Assembly: GCF_905404315.1 (NCBI RefSeq)
Contig: NC_066296.1
Location: 10,106,001 to 10,170,000, forward strand
Length of the DNA stretch: 64,000 nt
Direction of reading: 5' to 3'
Source of the DNA: Leptidea sinapis
Taxonomy: Eukaryota; Arthropoda; Insecta; Lepidoptera; Pieridae
Made by a program: the position numbers and the translations under genes. Under the pieces are notes generated by a model that ran no database searches, was not told the origin of the DNA, and worked only from the letters and a program-made list of their open reading frames with translations. Of this stretch, positions 44,788-56,640 are shown piece by piece. Positions within the stretch are counted from its first letter, which is position 1. Every line of letters starts with the position of its first letter.

Positions 44788-45090
44788 GAAAAAAAATAAG
44801 GGACGAGACGAGCAGGACGTTCTGCTGATGGTAATTGATACGCTCTACCCATTGCAATGCAGTGCCGCTCAGGTTTCTTGAAAAACTCAAAAATTCTGAA
44901 CGACACTACATTTGCGCTCGTCATTTTGAGACATAACATGCTAAGTCTCATATGCCCAGTAATTTCACTAGCTACGGCGCCCTTCAGTCCGAAACACAGT
45001 AATGTTTACACATTACTGCTTCACGGTCGAAATAGGCGCCGTTGTGGTACCCATAATCCGGTTTCCTGTGCAAAGGAGCCTCCCACTGGT
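44788..45090 (-). repeat. SINE-like repeat copy 5, near full length
   Basis: Inverted copy. On the minus strand it begins ACCAGTGGGAGGCTCCTTTG and ends TTATTTTTTTTCCTTAAA. Good match to 34850-35157 and 50560-50850. Confidence 0.85.
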
Positions 45091-45666
45091 ATTAGAGCTG
45101 ACTTTGTAAAATCTGGTAAATTAAGCAGGCTTTTCAATATTGCGTTATATTTAGGAATCAGTTTTTGCGAACTGCTATCAATACCTGCTTGCGGTTTCGG
45201 TCAAGTCATTGGTTTCAAGCGACCCAGTTGCATCATGATTGTGGCACATTGGGTTGTCGACCAATACTGATTCTGACGAAACATCACGTGTCACCTAACG
45301 TGCATATTGACCATTAGCAACAAATACTTTTTGATGAATACATTGTTTTTTGTTGTAATACGCAACAGAAGTTTATCCAAATAACCTACTTCAGTACCTA
45401 CGTAATTGCGTGTTTTTCGTTTTTCAAATAAGCCTAGCTAATTTCGCTTATTATCATTATTTATTATAACTCCATCTGTCACACTCTTTCGCTAAAACAG
45501 GAGTAGCTTTATTGCGTTCCTTGACTGTGCTGAATGAAACGTTTTATTTAATAGCCTTATTTGTCGTTTGTAAATTGGGGCTTAGAAAAAGTTTGAAATT
45601 CATTAAAAAATTATTCTATGCAATAAATAAAAACAATATTCAGTAAAGTGCAATGTTTAATACTAA

Positions 45667-45804
45667 CCCCCTTATTCATAATAGTCTGCTAACTTAAAGC
45701 ATTGCTAATTCTCGCTCTGTCTTCTTCTATTGACCTAAGTCAGAATGAGAAAAAACACTCCTTAGCGGCTGTTTAAAGTTAGCGGACCATTATGAATAAG
45801 TGGG
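45667..45804. mobile_element. MITE of 138 bp with TAA target duplication
   Basis: Inverted ends CCCCCTTATTCATAATAGTC (left) and the complement of ACCATTATGAATAAGTGGG (right), about 30 bp of imperfect match including GCTAACTT / AAGTTAGC. TAA flanks both sides (45664-45666, 45805-45807). The three-base TAA duplication suggests a PIF/Harbinger-type MITE (inference). Confidence 0.8.
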
Positions 45805-45809
45805 TAAAT

Positions 45810-46765
45810 GCCTAGTTGGAATATACTATAACCAGTATGGTTACTAGTCGCACATAGAAGTCGAGTTACATAACAGTTTAACAAGATGCAGAGGTGCGAA
45901 TGAGTGTTGACTGGTGAGGCAAGCAGGCTGCACCGCATGCAACAGACGACAATGACTAACGGAGAGTGGGCGACTTTCGCAACATGTTGACGGTCTGTCG
46001 AGATCCGAGTCAAGGAGAGTGCGGATCAATATTTATAGTTCGGCGGCCGGCTCGAGATTGACTGACCCCGTTCCACGAACATTTATCACTTGCATTCAAT
46101 GCACATGTTGTATCGCCGTGTGGTGCTCGGCTTGCAGTGTTCCTATATTAATACGCCCCAGTTATATACATATTGCTCTATTAACTATAGCTTGCATGTT
46201 TTGTCTGGCTTCACCTTGAAGTATTAGCGTGTTCCTAATATTAATTAAATTGGATTTCAAATTGTTAACTCGCGTTTCGTTTTCTTGATATCTGCCAACA
46301 CACATATGAACACAATAATGGGCCAACTTGTCAACGCTCAAGCAACTGAGCAATGACGTTAGATAAAATTACCGCCTGCGCACAACAATAAGCCAACGAG
46401 ACCGTAACGTTGCGTTTCATCCATCCTACCTCTACCTCAATTTGGATTCGTTAGATTGAAATGAAATGATTGAGAAGTGAGTGGGTCTGGGAGACACTTT
46501 TTCGTACTGTCATGTGTGTACAATACATAAAATGTTACTATATTTTAGTGTCTAGATATCTTATGGCCTGATTTATAAAATGCAGGTCATACATATCTAA
46601 TCGGCAGTCTGTCATGTGAACAAGGAGTGTATTGCAACATCTAATGAGATAACTCAAATATATTATAAAATCATTGGAAAAGTTTAATTAACTAAAATAA
46701 AAAAAAGACTTGGTTACATTTACTAGAGACTCAGAAGTAGTAGTTTGCGGCTTAAGCCAAGGAAT
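45810..46765. other. Minibrain intron 3, nothing recognised
   Basis: Mixed-composition intron. Short frames on both strands at 45762-46353 have no family likeness. Confidence 0.45.
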
Positions 46766-46768
46766 ATA

Positions 46769-46796
46769 CACTCAGCGGCACAATTAACCGCCCACC
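46769..46796 (+). repeat. Left inverted repeat of Tc1-like element
   Basis: 28 bp starting CACTCAGCGG, after TA, with an exact inverted partner at the right end. Confidence 0.9.
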
Positions 46797-47074
46797 CTTT
46801 TAAAGTGGCAAATTTTGATGTTATCGCAGTTGTAAGTTATTGGGCATAAATAAGTCAAGTGTGAAAGAAATGTAGTGACGAAAAAATTACAAACTACCCA
46901 CTTAACTTTGTTTTTTTTACGCATAAATTGTGATTAGGATAAATATCGAACTTCGTCTCATTATCGTTGTCGTTGCCATACTGCTACGCAATGTAGCGTC
47001 AGTGGCATTAAAAGTAAACAATTTGAGTTTTTTTTGGTTTCGTAACTTAAACCTAGTGTTTGGACATCACAAAC

Positions 47075-47781
47075 ATGCCATTTGATGCTAATTCAGTGGC
47101 GAGAGCCGTCGCTCTTATCGACGAAGGGTTTAGTCAGCGTTACGTGGCGCGGAAGAAACGGTTTCGGGAAACTGGCTCTTATGAGCGAATACCAGGACAG
47201 GGCCGAAAAAGATGCACCTCCGCTCGTAACGACCGATTTCTTGTGACCAATGTTCTAAGAAATCGGTTCACTACAGCTGTTGAGGCACGAAACCAACTTC
47301 GTGAGGTTCGCAATATTCAAGTGAGTGAAAGAACAGAGAGAAGAAGACTAGGAGAGAATGCCCTTGGAGCTTTTCGACCATCTCGAGTGCCACAATTGCT
47401 CGTAGGCCACCGGAGAGAAAGACTTCGTTTTTCCCGAGAGCACGCCGAATGGAATATGGAACAATGGAAGAATGTTATGTTTACTGACGAGACAAGAATA
47501 TGCTTGCACGGTCCTGACGGTCGCCAGCGTGTATACAGACGCAAGAATTAAAGGTTTGCACCATGTACTGTTGTGGAAACAGTAGGTTACCAAGGTGGCT
47601 CTATCATGATATGGGGCGGCATTACTTACGAAGCACGCACCGACTTGGTTATCTTCGAAAGAGGTGGAATAAATGCTCAGAGATGCTCATTCCACAACAA
47701 CAGATCAAAGATGTCATCGACGGCATGCCAAACCGTTTGATGGAAGTCATGAGGGCTAGAGGTGGAAATACGCACTATTAG
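47075..47781 (+). pseudogene. Tc1-like transposase pseudogene
   Basis: ATG at 47075 opens MPFDANSVARAVALIDEGFS, QRYVARKKRFRETGSYERIP and GQGRKRCTSARNDRFLVTNV. Between QRYVAR and RFRETG the second part of the first helix-turn-helix appears deleted relative to relatives. The frame continues through FTDETRICLHGPDGRQRVYR (first catalytic Asp in TDET) to a TAA at 47549-47551. Past it, IMIWGGITYEARTDLVIF is followed by a jump to the C-terminus IDGMPNRLMEVMRARGGNTH: the segment with the second and third catalytic acids is missing. Confidence 0.88.
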
Positions 47782-47991
47782 AATTCATTTATTCATCAGA
47801 TTTTTTATTTTTAAGCCATTTCATCACATTTGTTAATTTACGGTCAAAGTGTTTTTCAGACTTTTTAATAAATAAACGTAATAATTAAAAACAATATTAT
47901 CTTTCATTTTACTTCAATATATCTACGTTATAAAATAACATTCACAAGTAAGGCCACAATTTTTTTTTAAACCAAAATCGTAAAAAATCAA

Positions 47992-48019
47992 GGTGGGCGG
48001 TTAATTGTGCCGCTGAGTG
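47992..48019 (-). repeat. Right inverted repeat of Tc1-like element
   Basis: Inverted partner ending CCGCTGAGTG before TA. Confidence 0.9.
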
Positions 48020-48167
48020 TAGTTTTCAAAGCCTTACACTTATGTTTATGCCCTCTAATAAAATAACTTGTCGCTAAATATCGCCTTATTGGATAATATG
48101 GAGATCTTACTTATGGTCATTTTTTATATTGAATAAAAGTACTTATGTAATAATTATACGTCTATAA

Positions 48168-48410
48168 CATAAATTATTTTCTTGACGATTCCACATATTG
48201 GGAATGGAACGACCGCCCTCGGGTTATTAAATAATAAGTATAATTGTACAATATTACTTTGTATACATATTTTTTTGATGAAAAAAAGTCCGCTGAGGTT
48301 GTTACGCCCATTCTCCTCAGGTCTGAGGCATTCTTATTGGAATGGGTGGTAGTTTTTGACTTTCAATAAGGCATATCATATCTTTATTTTAATTAAAAAT
48401 ATTTTTATAA
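48168..48410 (+). mobile_element. LINE family 2, 3' end and UTR
   Basis: Plus-oriented copy of the 3' end also found inverted at 59010-59440 and 60735-61492. Shared parts: TTCTTGACGATTCCACATAT, GAACGACCGCCCTCGGG, AATATTACTTTGTA, GTCCGCTGAGGTTGTTACGC and TTGACTTTCAATAAG. Noncoding apart from the last codons. Confidence 0.75.
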
Positions 48411-48829
48411 TATAAATTTTATTTTGATTTGCATTTTTGCTTTCTTTGCTACCGACTTGTATAATTATATCTTGCACGATATCGAGGTGAAAAAAATGTG
48501 GCAACACTCAGTATATTTAAATAAAATGTAATTGCATTACTTGATAGAAAACAAAAGCACCGATGACGTAGCAATAACAACATTCACGCGGTGTATCACA
48601 ATAATTATTGAACCCACGCTGCTCTAGCGTCACGAGAATTTTTTAATATCCGTCACTCACACAATATGCGAACACATTCCCGATGTAACGTGTCTATCGC
48701 ATACTTCACATGTTGCATTATCAGATATTAAGTAACTTTCCCAGCGTGCGGATACGCTTTCGCCTTGCATTTGAGCGTGCGCACTCGATTCGCGATCAGC
48801 TGTTAGCGACGAATAGATATTACGATTGT

Positions 48830-49016
48830 GTTATTATTTTTAGCATATCAAAGGCCAAGCAATTTAAGAAACTTAATAAAATCCGAGAGATTTAGCATTC
48901 CAAAAACCAATAACATCTATGGCATAAGAATGCTAAGTAATATAATACCTAATATTTTAAACTATTTGCCAGATTATCAACAAAATTTATATAAAATGAA
49001 TGGAAAATATACATGA
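48830..49016 (+). mobile_element. Possible LINE C-terminal fragment
   Basis: Frame PSNLRNLIKSERFSIPKTNN, then IYGIRMLSNIIPNILNYLPD and YQQNLYKMNGKYT resembles the YG.R...YL.P.LLN..P end of non-LTR polymerases (compare YGERTTAYLVPRLLNTINPE at 32650). Called by eye. Confidence 0.45.
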
Positions 49017-49205
49017 GTACTAAAAAAAATTTTTAGCACAACAGCCATATTTATGTGAAGACCAATGTAAATATTAATATACCATTATTTAATTATTGTA
49101 ATTATTATAGTAATATAATTCTGAAAACGCGAGCGACAATTTGCCCAGATAAACTCTTTAGGGGTTTTCGTGGTATTTAGATATAGAAATTCTATTGTAT
49201 GTCCC

Positions 49206-49421
49206 AATGATGTGACTTTTCTTTAGTGTTAATTCCGCCAATTTTTGTTTTTAAACAATTTGACACGTGTTTCGCCTCTACACGAGGCATCCTCAGGAAG
49301 TGTTGACTCGCCAAAATCCTGAGTCTCGGTGCCAGATTGCCGGAATTAACACTAAAGAAAACTCAAATCATTTGGATAATTATGGATTTCCGCAAAGTAA
49401 CGCCCACTTCAATAAATTTTC
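49206..49421. mobile_element. MITE family B, copy 1
   Basis: Inverted TTTTCTTTAGTGTTAATTCC and its complement near both ends, with a core GTGTTTCGCCTCTACACGAG and CATCCTCAGGAAGTGTTGAC. The right arm extends through ATAATTATGGATTTCCGCAA to TTCAATAAATTTTC; the left arm is shortened. Second copy at 62318-62573. Confidence 0.75.
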
Positions 49422-50555
49422 TTCTATTGTAGGTAGGCTTTGTTTTAAACAATAAATGAAAAAATTGTTATTTGTTTAACAAGTGAGCAAAGTTATTTTT
49501 TGCTGCGAGTGTGAAACATACAACTTTTCACCTCGACTAGCGAGTAAAGTTTTATAGTAAGAGAAACAATTAAGTTTATTTTTTTATTTATATGTTGCGT
49601 ACGGAAACTGCACTGCTTAAAATTTTTATGTAAACCAAACATGATATTTTTTAGTAAGCGTTATATAATGTTTACTAGTATTTATTTTAAATATGAAGTC
49701 TTTAAAAAGGCAATAATAATATTTATAAATCTAAATTTCGATTAGTAACATATAAATTTTTGTGACATTGAGATAATACGCTGGCCTAAAAAAAGTTTCG
49801 GAACGCACCGGATTGCATTATTTTTTTAACGCGGAGTAATTCCCGGATGTATGGTCACGTGGGGTTCGAAATTTAAATCACTTTGCCTCACGCTCGAAAC
49901 GCTGAAAACTGCAGCATAGGGGCCTATGCTGCGAGTTTTCACGTAGCAATAGCGCCCTTTTCGTGCTGGAGAGGTGAAAAAAATGTTTGTACCGTGCTTT
50001 AGATTTGGTCCTGCGGCTACATGTTTGTCAATTCAATTATTAGGGGCAGAGTAAAGTATCACTTGGAAACTATACTCACATACTCGTATGTTTTATTCTG
50101 TCAAGCGAAACTCACCATCATACCTCGTAGATTCTGCAGTGTGTCAGTAATTGCCATTAATCTTAGCCTACTCTGCGTGCTTCGCACAAAAAGTGCGTGA
50201 ACATATAGTTTTCCCTCGCAAATTGGAGAGGAGCTATTAAACAAATGATTTTAGTCACAATGCGAAAACGCACAGAGTAAAATAAACTTAACAGTTTTTG
50301 GAATGGTATCCTAGAAATAGTATAAGCAAAAAGGGGCGAAGAAACTGAAAAAAAATATGAGAAGGTGACGCATCAAAAAGATGGAGAAGAAAAGCTTGTG
50401 ACAGAGAAAGTAGAGAAGAGAGATATACAACATGTCTCTGAATTACCTGACGATAAAAAAGTTTGCTGAATATGTAGTTTACTACCTTTACTTTACTACC
50501 ATTGATTGTATTAAATTAATTCGCATGCCTAGTTAAACCTTTTTCCTTTACCAGT
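49422..50555. other. Minibrain intron 3, with a strong hairpin
   Basis: Mostly unrecognised. A hairpin lies at 49904-49940. A plus-strand purine-rich stretch lies at about 50330-50430 with no supported frame. Confidence 0.45.
49904..49940. repeat. Near-perfect inverted repeat (hairpin)
   Basis: GAAAACTGCAGCATAGG pairs with CCTATGCTGCGAGTTTTC across a two-base centre, with one extra base on the right arm. About 17 paired bases. Role unknown; it may be an end of a foldback element. Confidence 0.8.
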
Positions 50556-50559
50556 GGGA

Positions 50560-50850
50560 GGCTCCTTTGCACAGGTAGCCGTATGGGTACCACAACGGCG
50601 CCTATTTCTGCCGTGAAGCAGTAAAGTGTAAGCATTACTGTGTTTCGGTTTTAAGGGCGCCGTAGCTAGTGATATTACTGGGCAAATGAGACTTAACGTC
50701 TTATGTCTCAAGGTGACGCAGTTGTAGTGCCGCTCAGAATTTTTGGGGTTTTTCAAGAATCCTGAGCGGAACTGCATTGTAATGGGGAGGCCGTATCAAT
50801 TACCATCAGCTGAACGTCCTGCTCATCGCGTCCCTTATTTTCATAAAAAA
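50560..50850 (+). repeat. SINE-like repeat copy 6, near full length
   Basis: Starts CCAGTGGGAGGCTCCTTTGC, ends TCCCTTATTTTCATAAAAAA. A good reference copy for the family. Confidence 0.87.
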
Positions 50851-51454
50851 CAACCTGACGAAACATGTGAAACTGTAAGATTGTACCATCGTAACATACC
50901 ATGTTTATACGCAAATCAAGAATTCGATTGATTGATTGTAACTAGGAAGATAAATATATATATATAATTATAGACCAACCTGTGCTACTGAAATAAACTC
51001 ATTGTAACTTGTTGTTCACTCACAGTACGGCTTAATATAACATTTGTATTTTTAAAAGTTGATTGGGAGTTATTATTTCAAATCGCATCTGCTTGCCAGC
51101 ACGTGCCCAAAACAAATTCCATTTTACAACGTTACTTTCAATTATTTCCCATTCGTAATGAAACCGCTTAATTTATTCAATCCCCGAGATGATATTGGGA
51201 GTTTCGGATGGAATTATGCCCCGCTCCGGAGTGAATGCAAAACGCGCGAAATAGGTCGGTGCGTGTCGAAAGAGGCGGATTGTTATAAGTAAAATGTCGG
51301 TCATAATAGTTGTTTGTTCGTGTTTGTTACACGTTCATGTGTTGTGGCCGTCGGAAGTGCAGCCGTGTCAGCAACTGTCGACTCAATATTTACAGAGTTC
51401 GCAACTAGGTCGCATGCTAAGACGCTTTAAAAAATGTTTTCTAACAACTGTGTG

Positions 51455-51838
51455 AACGGCTGGATCACTTGGCGTTTCGTAGAGACGTCGCTTCATTGTG
51501 TTTCTGCTACCGCATTTATAACAGGAAGTGTTCCAAATAGCTGTTTAACGTGATTCCTGCCGCCGAATTCCACCTTCGCACGACACGCCACAAGTTAAGA
51601 TATCATCCCCACCGTCTGGATGTGTGGCGCTCCTCTACAGTGCGGTTTTCAAGGACTTTTCTTCCTCGTACTACAAAGCTGTGGAATGGACATGGGTACC
51701 TTCAAAAAAAGCGCGTACACCTTCCTTAAAGGCCGGCAACGCTCTTTTTATTCCTCTGGTGTTGCAAGAGAATGTGGGCGGTGGTGATCACTTAACACCA
51801 GGTGAACCGTAAGCTCGTGTGTCCTATTCCATAAAAAA
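51455..51838 (+). mobile_element. LINE 3' fragment, family 1 copy d
   Basis: Contains the GGATCACTTGGCGTTTCGTA, TTCCACCTTCGCACGACACG and AAGGCCGGCAACGCTCTTTT blocks of family 1 and ends CCTATTCCATAAAAAA. Frame broken by a small deletion after LWNG, which removes the CAVFPGRYD part. Confidence 0.8.
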
Positions 51839-51839
51839 G

Positions 51840-53420
51840 GTACACTCTTTTCCACCTTTAAGTTTCAGAATTACGACAGAGAACATATTATTATGAATGT
51901 AACGGACATGCTATGGAACCGCTTAACCTGTTGGGCCACATACTCGTTCCATCTTTTTTCCTTCATCATCCTTTTTTGGCGACATTATAGTACCTACGGT
52001 AAACTATGCTTTTTTTAGGCCATAGCGTATGTCTTTCAAAGTCTCAATAAATTATATGTATTCTTATATTACTGGTCGTTGCTGTATAAATGACAGATAA
52101 ATGTTGAGGAGTAGAAAATATATATGTTTATTTAACGTTACAAATTTCTCATATTTAAACTTTCAACCTGTATTTCGTCTTGGTAAAATTCCTACCTTGA
52201 TTTATTTCTCACCAAAGCGTTGTGTTATTCCACATATAGTATGTATTTTGAAAATGACGGACTTCTAATAAGAGGTCAGGTGGTGAAGCTTGTTTGAAAT
52301 AAAATGCTGTAGTCATGGATATTGTAATTTAAAACTACTTCCTATAAATTCACCGGCGGAGTACAATTGCTAATATATTATGCCATTCAGCCTATATTAG
52401 TAATACCTTCAAAATCTCAAATACAGATAATAATACTACATATGTATCTAATTCTGAAATTTATTTCCTGATAATAATGCAATAAATTTTTATTATACGT
52501 ACGTAAGTAAATGTACGCGTATAGTACAGCGGTGTGTTGGGAGTATTACATAATCGTGTAAGTTATTTTATACAACATACTTGAAAGCATTAGAAGCAAT
52601 ATAATTAAACCGACGGGCTAAGTAATGCTGCGTGACATCAATATGTTATCTGAAGCCTTTTTGCTTACGGAAGCATTGGTTGTTGTTGGCAAGATATACA
52701 ATATATTGTGAAATAAATTATATTAGCCGACGATACACTTGCCCACTTCTTGATAGGTCAATATAAGTTCAAATGGGCATAGAGGATTCGTTTTCCAAGG
52801 AAAGTTCTACCTAATATCCAATGCCGGATAAGCCATATAGCAACTGTAGCAATTGCTACGGGCTTCGCATGTCCCACTCATCTCTGTCTGAGCATAATTT
52901 TTTGAAAGATACTTATTAAGATAATGAATTTCTTGATGTGGCATAAACGTGAAACGTTTCAACTTTTCCTACTGAGACAACCCACGTCAGACACTCGGTA
53001 ACTGACTATTTCCAGTATATATACCAAGGGCTCATTGAAAGAATTTGCTACGGGCCCCGCGTAAGCTTAATCCGTTACTGCTAATATCTACTATAAAACT
53101 ACATCCGTAATGTTTGTTTCCCAAAGGCCAAGATTTACATTCTCGTGTCAGAGCTGGAACGTTAAGTGTTCATCGATAAATAAACCGTACTCTGTTGTAT
53201 AATACATTGTCGCGACATCGTTCCGTCGGCCGTACGGGTGGTAACAGTACCGAGTGACGTAGCGGACGCAGGCCTTGACTCGCTTTGTGGACTTGCATTA
53301 GCGACTAGTGACGCTCGCGCTTGGGGAAAAACAACACCGGCTAGCAACAGACATATTATTGTTAACAGAATAACTAATTATTGGTTTATTTTATATTATA
53401 TTATACCTACTATATATAAA
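51840..53420. other. Minibrain intron 3, nothing recognised
   Basis: AT-rich, with a less AT-rich patch at about 53200-53345. No frame has family likeness. Confidence 0.45.
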
Positions 53421-53425
53421 TTACA

Positions 53426-53688
53426 TTTTTTTTTATGAATATAATGGACGAGACGAGCAGGACGTTCGCTGATGGTAATTGATACGCCCTTCCCAATACA
53501 ATGCAGTACCGCTCAGGATTCTTGAAAAACCCATAAATTCTGCTACTACTACTACAATTGCGCTCGTCACCTTGACACATCAGATGTTAAGTCCCATTTG
53601 CCCAGTAATTTCACTAGCTACGGCGCCCTTCAGACCGAAACACAGTAATGTTTGCACATTACTGCTTCACAGCAGAAAAAGACGCCAA
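53426..53688 (-). repeat. SINE-like repeat copy 7, 5' truncated
   Basis: Inverted copy; keeps GGCGTC, CAGTAATGTGCAAACATTAC, GGGCGCCGTAGCTAGTGAAA and TATCAATTACCATCAGC on the minus strand. Confidence 0.82.
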
Positions 53689-53689
53689 A

Positions 53690-54810
53690 CATTATAGGTT
53701 GGGCAATAAAGTATGTATGAACCTGTAATAAAATCGGTTAAAAAATTGTTAAAGTTTGTTTCCAGCTATTATCCATTTGATTTTCTCTCTGTCAAAACGA
53801 GGTTAATCTAATGAAGAAATTAATAAATAAAATTTTATTACATAAAAGGAAAAATGCAAGCCGGGACGTTTTTGTGTTTATTTTATTGTTTGTAACTTTT
53901 AGTAATAACGGAGAAAGTCAATTTTTTATTTTTAATTATAATTATAATTAACGGAGAGAGTCAAGTCAAAGTTATCAACTTAATTAACCAAACCAATAAA
54001 TATAATATTTCTTTTATTTTGTCCCTTGGTTACGCCTCATGGTACAAAATAGCACTTCTTGATGAAACATTTTTTCATCTTAAATTCGTAAATTCTTCGG
54101 TAGGTCATATTAAATAAAATTATATGTATGTTAACAACCTATAACAATTTATAAATTTTTATTAGTATATTAACATTATAATTATAATTTTATCTTGGTT
54201 TTATTCGATACATTTGTGTCTACACGGAAAAATACAATTAAAATACTTGTTTAATATTATAATATATTGGTAATTGGTGCTACAGTAATCGCTTAAGCTC
54301 AAATATGTAATCTATTTGTAATACAAACATCTAAAATCTAAAAGAAAAGCCCGTTTGTTCGAGTGTTAAACGTTTGTGCCTCTCGAGGATTAGGTTCTAA
54401 TTCTGCCGATAAGGAAAACTGCATAATTATTTTGTTTATGTGGTCGAAGCGAAATTTAACAAGTGCCTCCGAAGCTTCCTCTCAGCTTACTCCTTCAAAA
54501 ATTCCTTTCTTGCTATTATCCCAGTTGATCCAGAACCGTCGCCTTCACAATTTTATATGTACACAATACACAACCAGACTCACAATCACGCACAAAAATT
54601 GCCTGAAGCAAAACTCTGCCTACGTGTGAAATAGGCAATGTTTAATACAATACTTTGAACATTAATGTCACGAAAGAAGGTATTAATTTGTATGAATGTT
54701 TTAATGTTGTCTGCATAATGTGTTAAAGTAACTATACGTAACATATACAACGCCTCACAGACATTTTTTGACGACTTTTAATAGGCCATTGGGAGTCCAG
54801 TTAATACGTT
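53690..54810. other. Minibrain intron 3, nothing recognised
   Basis: Strongly AT-rich. The two overlapping frames at 54363-54634 show no recognised family. Confidence 0.45.
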
Positions 54811-54814
54811 AACG

Positions 54815-55125
54815 CCACATTCAAAGCGCGGGTCCGACCATATAATATGGAGTAGTCTCATCTCAGGTGGTCCCAGTATCAGCTGGAACCATATAACCGC
54901 GTGCACTGCAGAGCTGCTGGAATTATTATTATTAGATCACTGGGCGTTGCGTAGATTCTACTGCATTTTTCACGGAAGTTTTTTTCACTTATAACCTAGT
55001 ATTCGTGCGCTTAATTGTGCGGTATTTCAGGGAAGCACGTACGTGTACTTTGATTCCTGTTGTGTTGTAGGAGATTACGAGCGGCGGTGATGACCAAACA
55101 TCAAGCGACGATCACCAAACAAGCA
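54815..55125 (+). mobile_element. LINE 3' fragment, family 1 copy e, highly degenerate
   Basis: Broken remnants: AAAGCGCGGGTCCGACCATA (KARVRP), ATATGGAGTAGTC, CAGTATCAGCTGG, GATCACTGGGCGTTGCGTAG and GTGTTGTAGGAGA appear in the same order as in copies a-d, with deletions between. Confidence 0.6.
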
Positions 55126-55479
55126 TATAATCCCGACACCTGCTGGGTAATATTCTTGGGAACGATGACGTGTCTGACGCATCGTTCGTAAATCTTGGCA
55201 TGTTACTCTACAGTTAACAGCTTGCGCAATCCCAATAATTGCATATCAGGAAATTGACTTGAGATGTCGCTCTTTCAACTCGAAATAATTTATTAAGTGA
55301 CTCCCCTCACTTCTGGGATTATATTTATATTAATACATAATAAAAATAATGGTGTTGTTTACTAGTACTGGCATGATGCAAGCTTGTGTAATGTTTAAAT
55401 GATCTCGGTATTGCTACAGTTGGATTGTTGACTGCTGCATTTCACGATAATTGAACGAAAAACAAAACTAGAGGCCGAC

Positions 55480-55640
55480 AGCACGAATAAGAATATCGGT
55501 GCCAAGGTATCCGCCGGTTTACTAATTGCGTGGTAAAATTTACTTGACATCGATCAGCCTTCGCTCGCGCGCCCAACTTATCTCGGACTCGCCTCACCGC
55601 GCGGACCTATCTAGATATTGCATCGCTACGGTTCTACTCG
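55480..55640. promoter_or_regulatory. GC-rich patch in minibrain intron 3
   Basis: CTTCGCTCGCGCGCCCAACT and CTCACCGCGCGGACCTAT within AT-rich DNA. Possible enhancer or alternative promoter; not decidable here. Confidence 0.25.
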
Positions 55641-56164
55641 CACTGGTCACTGTATGATTTACTCGAAAACGTTAAGTTGAGACGCTGTTTCTTAGGTGGT
55701 CTGTACAGCCTTGTCACACTTGAATATATTGAAACGTTTCACGGGAATGGGGACGTGCTCTTCGGCGTCGGTTTTTAATTAATAACCTTATGATGTGAAC
55801 CTATTAATCATTCTTATTATCCTAATTTGCTTATTTTTTTTTAAATTAACTGCGTGAATAAATTAAATTAAAAAATCGGAAGAAAAATCGAATCCAATGT
55901 ATATTTATTTAAGTTAAGTATAAAAGTTTCTATGCGAACTCTGGCCAGAAGTGCTATGGCACTACAGCGATCGAATGATTGGTATGGTAACAAGATTTTA
56001 ATTTTCAATCTCTTAGCCACTTGGAGAATTGTAGGTAATTACTAAACTTATGAAGAGGAGTTTTGTTTTGTGGTGGTTAAACTAGAAAACTACATTACAA
56101 ATTTAAAAAAATACAACATTATAATGTTATAGGTGTTATCACTAAGTAGCATGGGCTTTTTATT

Positions 56165-56640
56165 GTATTTAAAAGTGATCATCTACGCCCACACTCTCTT
56201 GCAAGACCTGAGTTATCACAGCAGTGTTGCCGGCTACTTAGGAAGTTGTACGCGCTTTTTACAGTACGCTTTATTTTTAGCTGCACCTGTATATTTGTTC
56301 TAACTTCGTAGATTTATCGAGTCCTGGTGGCTTACATTATTTTGATAAAATTATTCCATATTTCAATTTGCAAAATACGATTTTTGTTAATTAATATAAT
56401 TTTCATCTTTCGTTTTTAAATTTTTTAGTTCGGTTTTCTATAAATAGCGTGTTTTTTAAACTATTATTTATTTTTAAGATTTGTCGTATCGCCCTGGAAA
56501 CATCGCGCAGGGTAGTTCATTCCACAGTTTGATTGTACGGCAGAAAGTTGTTTGAGAGTCGCACTGTAGAGAAACACCAGGCATTATTCACAGGATAGAG
56601 ATGATGATATCCAAGTTTGTACAGACTGTTTTTGTTATAA
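56165..56640 (-). mobile_element. LINE 3' fragment, family 1 copy f, inverted and degenerate
   Basis: On the minus strand: GATATCATCATCTCTATCC, then ACTGTGGAATGAACTACCC (LWNELP) and GCGCGATGTTTCC, an unrelated AT-rich 200 bp, then GCGCGTACAACTTCCTAAG and TGCAAGAGAGTGTGGGCG. So the copy is split by about 200 bp of other sequence. Confidence 0.6.

Larger units (their letters stand above)
46769..48019 (+). mobile_element. Tc1-like transposon with internal deletions
   Basis: A 1251-bp element between TA dinucleotides (46767-46768, 48020-48021). Ends CACTCAGCGGCACAATTAAC and then CGCCCACC are identical in inverted orientation for at least 28 bp. The transposase inside is broken, so this copy could move only if supplied with enzyme from another copy. 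Confidence 0.92.

Noticed and set aside
47075..47551. A host gene for a 160-residue DNA-binding protein
   Set aside because: It lies between transposon inverted repeats and is clearly a shortened Tc1-like transposase.
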